A DNA stretch of 64,000 nucleotides from positions 124,001-188,000 of the forward strand of contig JALMLS010000287.1 in the NCBI GenBank assembly GCA_038496445.1, read 5' to 3'. The position numbers were made by a program, and so were the translations under genes. The DNA is from Trichosphaerium sp. ATCC 40318 (taxonomy: Eukaryota; Discosea; Flabellinia; Trichosidae). Every line of letters begins with the position of its first letter. The stretch's first letter is position 1. Positions 1 through 11,721 of this stretch are shown here, in pieces. The notes under the pieces were generated by a model that worked only from the letters and a program-made list of their open reading frames with translations, did not search any database and had not been told where the DNA came from.

Positions 1-197
1 ACGCGTTTTAAAATATCTGGTTTTGGATAAAACGTGTCTAGTTTTGTGACAACAAAACACAACTATCAAAGGTCACCACCGGCAAGAGAGGTCCTACTAG
101 AATGTTGCAACTCTCTTATTAACAAAAGAAAAACGTAAGAACTTAGAACTGTTGGAAACATCTCTAATGTAACATACAAAACGTGACATGGAATATT

Positions 198-1718
198 TTA
201 CTCATCTGTGGAACTTACGCCTTCCCACATACTTTTTAATACATAAGCTGCCATCTTTGCCATTTCGACTTGCACTGCTTCTACTAAAGCATCTTCATAT
301 GATTTTCTTATACCAGATACTATGCCCTGTGGTGTGAGATCGTCAACTGAAGTTTCAAATTGTACGCCAACATGAGGTATTCTCCACTGACTCCAGTCTG
401 TGTCCACAACTTCCTTGCCATCTATTTCAAAGTTCACAACAGTAAGTAAAAAATGAGAATAATAATAAAGGCTTACCAATACCAACGGTTTTGGCTGCTT
501 CTAACAATGATAGCTCCTTTAGACCAACTTCTAATTGTACGTTTGCTTTCTTCGTATCAATTAAGTGGAAGCTACCATCTACTTGAAAGTCTACCTTGCC
601 AGTTGTGAATAGGCCAGGTGGGTTTGTTATATTAGCTACGAAAAACAATTACTACAAACGGATTGCGAGAGTACTCTCATACCTCCAAGAATAGATAGCG
701 GAATATCATTAGCTGTAAATGAGCTAAATGACTCTAATTTATCTCCTCTTTGACTAAGTCGCCATTCACCATCATCTATCTTACCACTACCGTTTGCCGA
801 GGTGCTGAAAAATAAGCAACAAAAAAAAAGGTATGGTTAACTGTACAATATATCAGCGAGAGCTGTCTTCTTTGAAATATTATGTCCATAGAATTGTTTG
901 AACAAAAACCTGGGAAATTTGATACTGGATGATGTATATTCAGCAAGTTTATTATCACGTGGTGATGAGTCAACAATATTGACATCTACGTCCTATAAAA
1001 AAGATTAATGCAAGAAAACAATAAGCACGAAAATCTGTCTTACCCGTAGCTCAAGTTCTTTTATATTCCAGTCTAATGGTTTCTCTGATTCCTTTTTAAT
1101 GTCTACTGATACTTGGCTTCTCTACAGCGATGTAAGAAAGGGATATTTTGAGAAATTGGTTAAGTACACGAAGCATCAATTGATGTATTACTATGCTCGT
1201 TGGGTCTATGAGGTTAGAGAGAGCCTGAAGATATTGTAACCGCATGTAACTCGCTGAAAAATCAAAAGTAAGAGCTGGGTGATTCTTTCTTGACACTGTG
1301 AGGCCATGAAACTCCCACTGTCCAGAATGCACAGAACCTTTTGTGTTTGTAAGCATACTTTGTTGATTATAATTAATGATCCCATTTCTGTGGACAACAG
1401 TGAGCGTGCGTACCGTTTACGCTATCAAAATTAACGTTTATGCCTGTGAAAGGTTGCTTTCATTTTGTAAGCTTGATAACACTTTAGTAGGGTACCTGTA
1501 GCGTAGTAATTACTCTACAGAAATTAGTGAGTGCTTTTGTAGCGATGTTACATACCTCAACGAAATTGGCATGAAAATACTGTTACCAGTAAACACTGAC
1601 ACCGCCATTCCCGCTGTGGACAGAAAAAAGCCACCAGCGGTGTATAATGATAATCTACCGTTTAATGTTTAATAAATGAAAGGCAATAGTGTGTTAAAGA
1701 ATACCTTGCCAGCGCCAT
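198..1718 (-). CDS. Unknown membrane-anchored or secreted protein, spliced
   Basis: I do not recognise this family. Frame and splice signals support several exons. The last one ends in TAA at 198-200, and its intron (about 423-475) has a GTAAGC donor and an ATAG acceptor. A likely start at 1718 gives MALAR, then after an intron a hydrophobic stretch (YTAGGFFLSTAGMAV) that could be a signal anchor. Downstream exons near 475-640 and 1200-1380 encode alternating polar/hydrophobic segments suggesting beta-rich structure, and the C-terminal exon looks amphipathic and helical. The exact joins between about 700 and 1500 are not resolved. The proposed start lies only about 110 bases from the Rab1 start on the other strand, so the two would share a very short promoter. 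It could be a lipid-binding or extracellular protein, but nothing diagnostic is visible. Confidence 0.5.
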
Positions 1719-1830
1719 CAGTGAAGAACCGTCGTTTGAAATTAAGCCTAAAAACTTTGCTTGACCATTCCAAACCACGTTGATAGCTCTTTCAAATAAC
1801 TTTTACCACAACAACGTCTAAAGTATCAGT

Positions 1831-3295
1831 ATGAACCCTGATTAGTAAGTTCGCTTTACAACTCCTAACGTACTAACAGCAAACAGCGATTTCTTATTCA
1901 AATTGCTCCTAATTGGCGACTCTGGTGTCGGTAAATCATGCTTGCTTTTACGCTTCGCTGTATGTCTCTAAATAGCTACAAAACTCTCAACAAAAACTCG
2001 CAACACTCGTTTCTATCATATTGAACTCATTTGAGTGCATCAAAACTTGTTCTAGCCGAATATCGGCGATGTCAGTCTTTCTCTTCAAAAACAAGAACAT
2101 ATTCTCATGAATGTAGGATGATACGTATACTGAGACGTACATTTCCACGATTGGTGTTGATTTCGTACGTCAATAACTATTCTCTTGCTTTTTGTTCTTA
2201 CCATGCGGAAGAAAATTCGTACCATCCAGCTAGGCGGAAAAACAGTAAAACTTCAAATCGTATCCTCGCTCAAATTCTTTCAATACCTTATGTTTTTTGT
2301 CGCTAACAACACGCATTTTTTGTTCCTTAACATAACAAGTGGGATACTGCAGGCCAGGAAAGGTTCCGAACGGTAAGGATGAAACAAACATCTCGAGAAA
2401 AAAAAAGCTCAACCAAGCTACGCGTTGACGTGCTTTGTTTTCTTTTAATTCGCTACATACACAACTGCTAGCATCAATCTTCTCATTTTTCGTTTTTTGT
2501 AGATTACTTCAAGTTACTACAGAGGTGCCCATGGTATTATTATCGTCTATGACGTTACGGATCCACGTGAGTGTTTATTATAACATCTAAAAGCGCCTAT
2601 TTTGTTCATCAATGATGCTTTTCGCTTTTTTATTTGAAATTCTGCATAAAAAAATAATCTGTTGTCTTTACGCGCTGCTGCTTTTTTAAGATGTGCTCAT
2701 AAGCTTACTTCTTTGGTTTAGTATCCTTCACTAATGTTAAGCAATGGCTTCAAGAAATTGATCGTTATGCCTGTGAGGACGTTAACAAACTACTTGTAAG
2801 GTTTCTCCGTTATCTTTCTTATTTTTTTTTTTTTTTGTTTTTGAGATGCTTATATGCTGTCCATAGGTTGGAAATAAATGCGATTTACAAACAAAGAGAT
2901 CTGTAGAAGCAAGTACTGCAAAGGTGAGTTAAATAATTTCATTTGAAATAAATTGTTTTTTTTGACACTACTAACGGTTTATGTAGGAATTTGCTGATAG
3001 CCTTGGAATCCCTTGTATAGAAACTAGTGCTAAAAATGCTACAAACGTAGAAGAAGCCTTCACAAGAATGGCAGAGATTATCAAAAAGCGGTATGTCAAA
3101 AATGTCATCGAAAAAACTTTGTTATTACAAAACTGTTGCTTTTGTTTACGAAATATGTACTATGATTTTTAATTATTGTTTAGTATGATCAGCAGTGGTG
3201 TAGAGAGCATGTCACAGAGGAAACCAGCACAACCTCAGAACGTAGTAACACCTGGAGAGGCTATTGGAGGAGATAACGAAGGAGGTTGCTGTTAA
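1831..3295 (+). CDS. RAB1: Rab1/Ypt1 small GTPase
   Basis: Rab1 GTPases control ER-to-Golgi and early autophagic vesicle traffic on the membrane surface. Ten exons can be joined in frame: 1831-1844, 1887-1959, 2117-2164, 2212-2259, 2340-2372, 2503-2566, 2722-2795, 2867-2923, 2987-3090 and 3184-3295. They give about 208 residues, the normal Rab length. All G motifs are present: P-loop GDSGVGKS, switch I TIGVDF, switch [17 protein letters not shown] and ETSAK. The N-terminus MNPDYDFLFKLL and the [10 protein letters not shown] stretch are typical of Rab1 rather than Rab8 or Rab11. The protein ends in Cys-Cys, the double geranylgeranylation site. Nine short introns cut this small gene, with GTAAGT, GTATGT or GTACGT donors. 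Identification is firm; Rab1 versus a close Rab8-like paralogue rests on the N-terminus and switch regions. Confidence 0.95.
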
Positions 3296-3463
3296 GCAAC
3301 ATTTCTCTACTAATAGAACCCTCAACATCAAAAAATTAAGAACACAGAGGGAGAGAAACGAATCAATCAAAAAAAAAACAAAAAAAAAAAGTGACACGTG
3401 GAAGCCAGAAAAAAAATAAGTTTCTTTACCCAATGAAAAAATACAAGTGTACAAGGTAAACTA

Positions 3464-3997
3464 TCATAATTCGTCTGCGTCAGCTTGTTCTGTAGTGTCT
3501 TCGTCTTCGTCTTCATCGTCATCATCTGGAAGCGTACAAGCTTCTTCCATTGCTGCGAACTCATGCTCGTCGTAGTAGTCCCACAGGTCGGTTATTTGAA
3601 GGTTTCTGTCGTATTTTATCACTGTTATGCCATGCCACGTTATTCTACAGCCAAAGTCGTTTATCAACAAGATTGTACGTTCGAATGCTGCCTTGCCGTT
3701 CCTAGCGTATGTTACGCCATTTGCGAACGCTTCAATGTGAGGGTATTTGACGTTGAGTGTTTTTTCACAGTTTTGGTACAAACTACGCTGGCCATAGATT
3801 GTTTTGTTGGGTTTACTGAAGAATCCGTGGTAATTGAGGTTATCTATGAAAATATCTACAAACCGTCTACAGTTTGTTGGTTTGCCACTTAGAGCGCGTT
3901 CCCACTCTACAACCTTTTCTTGTATTGTTTTAGCGTCTGTGCCATGACAAACACTAATAACAATAGTGAAAACTATCAAGAGAATTGCTGCTTTCAT
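3464..3997 (-). CDS. Secreted NTF2-like protein with acidic tail ending ADEL
   Basis: Intronless frame of 177 residues. Residues 1-19 form a clear signal peptide (MKAAILLIVFTIVIS, then a Cys-His-Gly cleavage region). The middle has the size and pattern of a SnoaL/NTF2-like cone fold: an early helix pair, then a strand with an ITWHG motif and an ITDLWDYYD segment close to the end of the fold. The tail, about residues 157-177, is almost all Asp/Glu and ends in ADEL. A C-terminal xDEL tetrapeptide is the class of signal that returns luminal proteins to the ER, so ER residence is an inference. No catalytic residues can be assigned. It lies tail-to-tail with Rab1, about 170 bases away. The start is the only Met in front of the signal peptide. 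Confidence 0.75.
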   Translation of the reverse strand: MKAAILLIVFTIVISVCHGTDAKTIQEKVVEWERALSGKPTNCRRFVDIFIDNLNYHGFFSKPNKTIYGQRSLYQNCEKTLNVKYPHIEAFANGVTYARNGKAAFERTILLINDFGCRITWHGITVIKYDRNLQITDLWDYYDEHEFAAMEEACTLPDDDDEDEDEDTTEQADADEL

Positions 3998-4328
3998 GCT
4001 AAAGAGTTTTGAATAGTTGAAACGTCTTTGAAGTGCCCAGAATGTTCGTCAGACTTTCAGCTAAGGCACGCCCATTTTAAGTTCTCTGAAGACCAAATTC
4101 CGCTTGATTAATTTACTCGCCGTCAGATCTTGTCTAAATTACTGCATGAAGAGATATCCCAAATCTAACGTAAGTGAATTTGCGTGTTCCTGTTGCGCTA
4201 GCCTTTTCATTAAACAAACTTTCGCCGTTTGCACTTATTTACGCTTGTATAGTTGCCTGTTGCGCATAAGGCTGTCAGTAAGCTACGAAGGATTGGAAAA
4301 CTCCTTAAAACACGTTTTGGTAGGAAAG

Positions 4329-5471
4329 ATGTTTCTGTACGTAATGAGCGAGCGTTGGTAGTGATACTCCATCCGTTTGAATAACCGCTTTCGTCAAACG
4401 ACGCCTTTTCGGCATTTTTAATAAATACGCTACTAACGCCTCTCTAGACTATCCTAAACCCTATATTCAATGCTCCGCTTGCAGCTGTAATGCATGTCCA
4501 ACGTGCTAAAGGCTCAAACTCTCCAATACCCGACGTTGTAGAGCAGTTGATTAGTACCATAATCCCACAAAGAAGTAAATCTTTTTTTTGTGCTTTGTTT
4601 TTTTTTGGCTCGAAAATACTCAATTTTGCGTACTTCCTAACCCTCTTATAGTTCATGACATAGGTCTATTTAGACAATCCGGAGATCATAAACTTGTTAA
4701 TGGACTCGTTCAACGTATTAACGCTGGTAAGGATAAAGAAGGAAAACAAATTTTTTGATGTTTTTTTTCACGTTGCACGTGTTTGGAATAGGTATCCGTT
4801 TATTGAATCCTTCGTTTAGGCAAACACGTTGATTTTCCATCAATAGACACCGATACAATATGTGATTTGATCAAAAAGTACTTTGAGGTACTACCTGAGA
4901 GAATTCTATCGGAGGAAATGCAAGAAGAGCTCATGCTTGCTTGTACGTACTTTTTTCCGACCAAAAAAACTATACATTGATTGTTTGTTGAAAGTTACGT
5001 AATTTTTGTTGAATAGGCGGTCACGAGTTCACACTTGAATGGGTTATTCACGTACAAACGGCGTTATCGTATGCGCCTCCAGAAAACTACGTTTTGGTAA
5101 AAGCGATATTTTGCATGTTAGCTGAAATTGCGAATGCGAAAGGGAACAATATGTCTTGTGAAAGTTTGAGTGCAGTTTGGGGTATTTCGCTGTTTGCTAA
5201 ACAAAATGAAGATCCTTTAAAGCTGTTCCCGAGGATTCCAAAGTATAACGCGTTGACGATGCTTTTGATAGAACATTACAAAGCTATATTCGAAGTAAGC
5301 AAGACTTTTTCTTTTTGTCGGTTTAAACTAAAGTGTTGTTTAGGAATCGACAGAGTTGAGAAAGGGTTAGTGTTTGTTGTGTAGAATTCTCTTTTATTAA
5401 TATCTAGTTTAGATTCCGAAGATGAAAGTAGTGATGGCTCTGTGTGTAAAGAAGAAGAGAAGCTTGAGTGA
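4329..5471 (+). CDS. RhoGAP-domain protein
   Basis: Rho GTPase-activating proteins speed GTP hydrolysis by Rho/Rac/Cdc42 and so shape the actin cytoskeleton. Spliced exons read: PIPDVVEQLI, GLFRQSGDHKLV with the catalytic arginine finger in the FRQSG motif, VDFPSIDTDTICDLIKKYF, then LPERILSEEM and a late segment ending LSAVWGISLF. This is the normal order of RhoGAP motifs. The last exon after an intron is acidic (DSEDESSDG) and ends in TGA at 5469-5471. The protein is little more than the catalytic domain with a short acidic tail. The start at 4329 uses a 12-base first exon spliced to 4448 and is weakly supported; an earlier start is possible. GAP identity is firm, substrate unknown. Confidence 0.85.
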
Positions 5472-5779
5472 TAATGACTTTGAGTAACCATAAATTATTT
5501 TGAACATACAATTGACATTGTAGTTTTTTGTGAATAGTGTAAATAAAAGTAATCAAACAGCTGCTAGTAATTGTGTCAGTAAACCTTAGTAGCACTGTTG
5601 TAATGTGTCAAATTGGTATTGAACTGGGTGTTGCTGCAAATAATCACAAGCTTTATTTTAATTGGTTGGAATGATGTACTCCCTCAATTGGCCTTGTCTA
5701 TGCCAACACTTGATCTCCTTATATGTTACCACGCATAATTACTCTGCTGTCTCAAGTTGACAATTGTCATACCAAACCT

Positions 5780-6668
5780 TTACTCTTCCAATTTACCATT
5801 GACATAATTACACTGTAGTTCCAATTGGCCATTGTCATGCCAACGCTTGTACTCTCCTTCTATTTTGCCATTCACATAAGTACACTGAGCTCTTAATTGC
5901 CCAATTCTGTACCAACACTTGTACTCGCCTTCTATTTTGCCATTCATATAATTACACTGCTCTCTTAATTGCCCATTTCTGTACCAACACTTGTACTCGC
6001 CTTCTTTTTTGCCATTCACATAGTTAAAATGCTCGTCCATTTGGCCATTGTCATACCACGACTTGTACTCTCCTTCTGTTTTACCATTCACATAATTAAA
6101 CTGCTCTCCCAATTGACCATTGTTATGCCAATGCTTAATCTCTCCTTCTCTCTCACCATTCATGTAACTGCATTGTACTAGCAGTTGGCCATTGTTGTAC
6201 CAACGCTTACTCTCTCCTTCTCTCACACCATTCATAAAATTACACTGCACTTGTAATTGCCCATTGTTATGCCAGTACTTGAACTCTCCTTCTCGGGTAC
6301 CATGTACATAATTTTTGTGAGAATACAAGTGTTTGTTACTATACCAACATTTCAGTTCTCCATGCCTTTTGCCATGTAAGAAGTATGCTTCTTTCTTTGC
6401 TATTAGCCTGAGGCTAGTGCCAATAAGTTTATACGTCCATTTACCATGTTTCTTAAACTCAAAGTCAAACCTTGAAGTAGTTGCTGTATGTTTCGATAGT
6501 ATGGACCACTTTTTATACACCTCATAGTCTAAATCGGTGATAATGAGATGTAATTCAACTGGAATGTTTAAAATATGGCAATGTTCGTCCTTCACAATTC
6601 TTAGCTATAAATGGAACGTCAGATAACCGTAGATAAAGAAAAAGCTTCACCTTTCGTTTAATCGCCAT
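5780..6668 (-). CDS. YwqK/MORN-variant repeat protein with conserved N-terminal module (copy 1)
   Basis: The long exon encodes an N-terminal module of about 60 residues (IPVELHLIITDLD, then ATTSRFDFEFKKHGKW) followed by about eight tandem repeats of 23 residues. The repeat consensus is GEYKCWYxNGQLxxQCNYxNG. These are the short beta-hairpin repeats known as MORN-variant or YwqK repeats. No ATG begins the long frame, but an intron with a GTGAAG donor and an ATAG acceptor joins ATG at 6668 (MAIKRK) in frame, so I take that start. Neighbouring repeat units are very alike at DNA level, pointing to recent unit duplication. Two further relatives lie at 49-52 kb and two decayed ones at 28 and 30 kb. 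Such repeats are also abundant in large amoebal DNA viruses. Function is unknown; a scaffold or binding role is a guess. Confidence 0.8.
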
Positions 6669-7069
6669 AATCTACAAGAACGCTTTTAAAAGTCTATACA
6701 CGCCGACAGTTTTAGACACCAATTAATAGTGTAGCAGCTTTCGCAAAAACGCAAGATCTGTGTTGACTATGCTTGACATTTCTGAGCTAATTGTAAGAAT
6801 AGACAAACCATTCAAAAACTGTGGACATTGATGGCAAAAGGGATAGTAAATGCACGGAGTAGTATGAAGATGGAAACAAAAATGAGGCATATCAAAAAAT
6901 CTTTTATTTTTACTCGTCATCAATTCTTGACATTTCTTTGAAGGTACTGTCGGCCCAACAAGGACTTGGGAATAAGTGCAACATTGAAATAAGAGATACC
7001 TTAAGAGTGTATGCAATTTTACTAAAACAAAAAAGATGTATAGTAATCACATTATGTTATTTGTTTTAT
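6669..7069. other. Gene-free stretch
   Basis: About 400 bases between the repeat-protein start and the stop of the nucleotidyltransferase gene, both on the minus strand. It should hold the 3' UTR of the one and the promoter of the other. A 97-codon open frame on the minus strand at 6723-7016 has no recognisable domain or splice context, and I do not call it a gene. Confidence 0.5.
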
Positions 7070-8729
7070 TTACAAACTGTTTGGATCAGTAAGTTGTTTT
7101 AATCGTAAAGATACCAAATAATCATTCAATGAATCTGTATCGGGCTCCTCAGGTATTTTCCATTCCCTTAAAACCAAAAAATATTAAAAAAAGTATGAAG
7201 AGGATGCCTTTAGTTAAACCAGAAGTTGTGAGCTGAAGGTCTTCGTGAAAGAAAAACAAAAAATCCTTCGAGGATAAAAAAAGTGTGTACGTTTCTTTTA
7301 TTTCCTTCATTAGTGCCTCTGCTCTTTCTACAATAACTTTATGATCAGTCCCTTTCCTATGACGTATCTCCATTAATTCTGTTCGCTCTTCGCCCTAAAC
7401 AGAAATCAGAAAAGAATCGGAAAAAAACAAGATATTCTTGAATCAAAATGATCAATTTTTAAAGCTTATTAAACGCGTATACTACATACTTCTGGGATAT
7501 AAATAAGTGGCTCTTCACCTCTTATAATCCTCTTGACTTCAAATAGTAGTCGCACTATGTGGTATATCCTCTTACCAACCATTTGATTTGTTGCATTATG
7601 TTTTCTGATTTGCTTTGTAATGTAACTTAAGATTGCATCAACAGTCCTCTTGTTCATGAACTAAACAAACAATAATGTAAGTACTAATCAGACAAAGTCG
7701 AACACATTGGCTCGTATTTAGATTCAAAAAATTAAGGGTTTCAAATATGAACAGAACAGATTGCTATAAAAAAAAGGTGCTTGCATACCGTCATTCGCAG
7801 TGCCTTAAGATTTCTCCAGCTCTCTGTTTCAAATAAATTCTTATCAGAAAACAACATCTCTATCAAGAAGGGATTGCCTATTGTTCAAAATTAATATGCA
7901 TAACTCTTTGGGTTACATCACAAAAACTTGAAAAAACAAACTTCACCAAACATTTAATGCTCACTGATGCTTTATAACTGCAAGTACAAAGCAAGCTCTT
8001 TTAGGATTGTAAAAGATTAGGTAAGGTAACGATTTAAAGGACAATATTGCAACTATAGTGCATCACGTGATAACCAATTGCTATACACGTGCAGTTATAA
8101 AATTTATTTCTTTTATTGTACCTTTTATAAGTAGCCTAATTGCGGTAGCAACTTCGTATAGAGTAATATCATCAGCTCCTTCTGGAGCATTTGGGAGTGT
8201 TGATATGGTGGGAGCATTGCACGTAAGAGATACAACTTCTTTTGTGTCAACTGGGAAAAGAACGTTAGAGATCGCTAAACGTAGCGAAAGGGGTTGTAAA
8301 GACATTAAAAATATGTTGTTTGGAAATATTGAGCATCAACTCTGTTTTATCGCTTTTTGGGTTTAAAGAAGATCGCCAGACTCTAGGTGTATTTTTTGGG
8401 CGATTTTGATGCGTCGTACCAACGTAGCAGCCTAAATAATCGATATCGCTTGTAGGTACGGTAAGATTGTATGCTTTGCTTCCAGTCGCCATACCTGTAA
8501 CTTATTAGATGGTTACAAACGTTTTTATTAACGTACAGAACAACATTGTTCCGTTGATGCCTTTTTCGCGTAAATACGCAGTACCAACGTCTTTGAGCTT
8601 TCCCGGGTCCATATTAGTGACAAATCGGCGTTTTATTTTTGTTTTAACAACTCTTGGAGTAAAGCTTGATTGTGTCACCGAGCTGTAACTACTGACAACG
8701 CTGCACCGCCTTTTGAGCAAAGATAGCAT
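7070..8729 (-). CDS. RlaP-type predicted nucleotidyltransferase, possibly mitochondrial
   Basis: Matches the RlaP group of polymerase-beta-like nucleotidyltransferases, named in bacteria for their association with RNA ligases. Exon 1 (from 8729) and exon 2 join as GTMLFCMATGSKAYNLTVP, which continues TSDIDYLGCYV: the GS...SDxDxxG signature holds the two metal-binding aspartates. Later exons give NAPTISTLPNAPEGADD with an ITLYEVATA helix, NPFLIEMLFS (the NPxxLExLF family motif), KRIYHIVRLLFEVKRII and a final helix ending at 7070. That order is the family's full architecture. The first 35 residues are rich in Arg, Lys and Ser and lack acids (LLKRRCSVVSSYSS), as in a mitochondrial presequence; a downstream Met (MDPGKL) could be used instead. 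Eukaryotic members are patchily distributed. The reaction is predicted, not known. Confidence 0.82.
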
Positions 8730-9024
8730 AACTTTAAGCTCTCACTGTGTTACTTAAATACGTTGTTTCTTTGAATACGACGGAAGTTTCAAAGGTTTTT
8801 CAGTTCTACACGCCATCCGCGATTACTCGGATACGAGAAATTGTATACAACTGTTACCTGACCTTAGGTTGCTATGACCAATAGCTCATCTAACAAGCGA
8901 GAAGTTTACTTCAGTACTGTCAACAGGTGACATCAAGGCACTGCCGTCCAGTTTTTGAAAATTGTTATCATATAAAACACCAACAAAGCTATTTATTGCA
9001 ATACACGGATCAATTGGACATTGC

Positions 9025-11721
9025 CTATTCATCTGTTTCTGGTTTCTCGTGTACAAGGACGACAGGAACTTGAACTTTCTGTAAAGGGAGTAAGGTACAA
9101 ACCAAAAGTAAGAAAAAAATTTCATAAATTATTTGGTTTCCAGACGTTACCTGTTTGTGTTTATGCAAGAGTGCTGTCTTACCACTCTTGAATTCTAAGT
9201 AGTGATCTACAGAGATATACTTGGTTCCCATAGATTTGAGAACAGATTGTTGACGATATTTAGTAGGCAAAGAGACATTGAATTCCTTCTTCCACCTATG
9301 TCAAAAACATTAGTTCAAAAGGTAACTTTGTGAAACAAAAAACTCGTACTCAGAGTTAGGTCCACAAACATCTTTTATGATTCTTGCTGCAAGAACACGT
9401 GTGTTTACAACAGGTCTTAATCCATTTGAGCGTATAGTTGTTTTCTCAAACAACCTAATCTTCAACTTTCCAAGAATATGATGAGACAAGTTCTCTGTCC
9501 TCTAAAGTTTTTTGTCAATAGTAACGCTCGTTCGTTTGTGGACATACCAATTTCAAGCTGATAGGATTACCAAGTTGGTGTATCCATGCACCAATCGTAA
9601 TATGAAGTGAGACATGGTGGTTTTGAGATACCTAACAAAACATAAGCGATATCAGTTTTCAATAAACAGAAATACAGAACAAAGACTAACCTTGTAGATA
9701 TGATCTTGGTCTTTTGGAGAAATCTTCGTGTCCAAAGGCGTGTGAAGTTGTATAGGAAGAGCTATAAAGGGTACCAAATGAGCAACAAACACCAAAAAAA
9801 AGAAACAACGTACTATAACTGTGCTTCTTAAGACCATCAACACTCGCTGTAATTACATATCGGATGAAACCAAACTTCGAAGCATAGCCAGGTGGTGTTG
9901 CTGCAGGTACAGAAATCTTAAATTTCCAAGAGTAGCTTCCGGCAGCCCAAGTCTAATGAAAAACCAGTTAATACACAAAGTTCTTTAAAACAAAAAAAGT
10001 GACATACCTTTGTGGAGTCTGTCATGTTTTTCTCCAATACAGTTGCTTTTTCGATTATTTTACGATGCTCCCTTACAGGTACACGTTCTCCATCAATAAA
10101 AGTGATAAATGAAACATGTTCTTGTCCAAGGAACCTTACAGAAATACCCTTAGTGTAGGATATTGGTTTACCAACAAGCAAACGGACTTTTCCTTGAATA
10201 ACAGTTCCAGCTTTGATTACATCTGAGTTCAACTTGACAGAAAGTCTTGGTTGAAGTCTAATATCGTGTTTAGTTGATGAAAATCATGTCAATTATAAAC
10301 TCATACCTGACACGTGATTTGTCATGTTTCATCAATGGTAAATGTCCCTTGGGAATCCATGTAACAGAAATATGGATTTCACCAGCTGAAGAGTCTTTTT
10401 CTGACATTGCAAGCCAGATAGATCGTTTCTCATTTGGTGGTAGACTACGTACATTAAGTGTACGTGAATACAATTTACTTCCAGCCTCAGTCTATTTCGT
10501 AAAAAAATAAGAATCAAAGTCTTGAATAAAAAATTGTAAACTCACCTGAAGCTCAAAAGCAATACGGTCTGTTCCCTTGTCAGCGATTTGAACATGGAAC
10601 ATTTGGTAAAAGTTTGGTGTTGTTCCGCCCGAAACATCAGATACACCTGTACCATAATCAGGCTTTCCTTTAATAGAAACCTAGACAAAATAAATAAGTT
10701 AAACAACATATCTTTCTTCAAAACTGTCAAATGACGTACAGCAACTTTGTGTTTGGCATCAGGAAAGTTCTTTCCATCCATAACCAATATTTCTAGTAAC
10801 CCTAAACAGCACTATAAGTCAAAACAACGCCAAAAGAAAAAGCCAATGAAAAAGACAAAAAAAAAAAAAGAACTGTGAAGTAACCCATACCATTAAGAGC
10901 GTCTTTCTCAGTGCTAGAACCAGAACTAGCCTTAGCTTTCTTGCTCTTCTTCTTCTTAGGTACAGAAGATTTTTTAACTTCAGTGACAACTTTTGGAGGT
11001 TCCACTGCTGGTTTATCTGCTCTTGGGGTCTTTTCAGATTCGTTATCGAGGAAAAAATCCCAGTCCTCTGGCCTGTTGTATTCCTGGTCGGTACTTGCAG
11101 GCTACAAGACGATATCGTTAGCCAGGAGAATTAATAAAAGATGCTCGTTTATTTTATCAATAAATATTTTAATTGAGCGCGTGGTCTGTTTTACGTACAA
11201 TAGCGAACTGAGGAGATAGGAAAGGATTGTTTGGTTGACCAACAACTTCTGCTTCCGAAATGTTAAGCAAATCGCGTCCACCTGTAGGTGCTGGTGCTGC
11301 ACTTGGCATCTGTAAAAAATAACGTTATCTCTAATTAAAGATAGAGTGTAACATAACGTACGTTTTCTCCAATGCCCAGAATACTACCACCGCGCACTAA
11401 TAGTGGTTTTTGAGCTGCTGGCGCAGCTGTTGTGCTTGGTGTAGTATTTGTTTGAAATTCAGCAACTGTTTGTACGTCCACAGGCATCAATAGGGGCGGT
11501 TGAGACTATACAAAGGCGCATATAAGTACCGAAAACGGACAATTTTGAAAATTATAACGTACACCATCATCGTTAACGAAAGGCTCTACTGCAGCGCTAG
11601 AGAGTGGAGGGTGAAAGTAGTCCTCTGTGCCGTCTTTTAATTGACCGGAAGGCGTCTTGTAAACGTCAAAAGGTTCCCAAGCAAGTTGGCCAATATCTGC
11701 GAAAGGATCTAACGAAGCCAT
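9025..11721 (-). CDS. C2 and arrestin-domain adaptor protein
   Basis: Multi-exon gene whose product reads, in order: a low-complexity N-terminus (MASLDPFADIGQ) with NPF-like and DPF-like motifs such as used by endocytic adaptors; a basic Lys-rich linker (PKKKKSKKAKAS); a C2 domain (LVMDGKNFPDAKHKVAV, GTTPNFYQMF, LPPNEKRSIWLAM); then an arrestin N-domain (AGTVIQGKVRLLVG, PPGYASKFGFIRYVI) and a C-domain (HVSLHITIGAWIHQLGN). It ends KPETDE at 9025. Arrestins with an added C2 domain are known among Dictyostelium Adc proteins, where they act in receptor internalisation. Here the DPF and NPF motifs suggest AP-2 or EH-domain contact, an inference. The start at 11721 is the first ATG of the open exon. 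No trailing SAM domain is seen. Confidence 0.85.

Noticed and set aside
3485-3892. 135-codon plus-strand frame
   Set aside because: Lies entirely opposite the secreted NTF2-like gene, which has a signal peptide and a sensible composition.
8886-9024. Extension of the arrestin gene to 8886
   Set aside because: That frame is out of phase with the upstream exon; the phase-0 join ends at the TAG at 9025.
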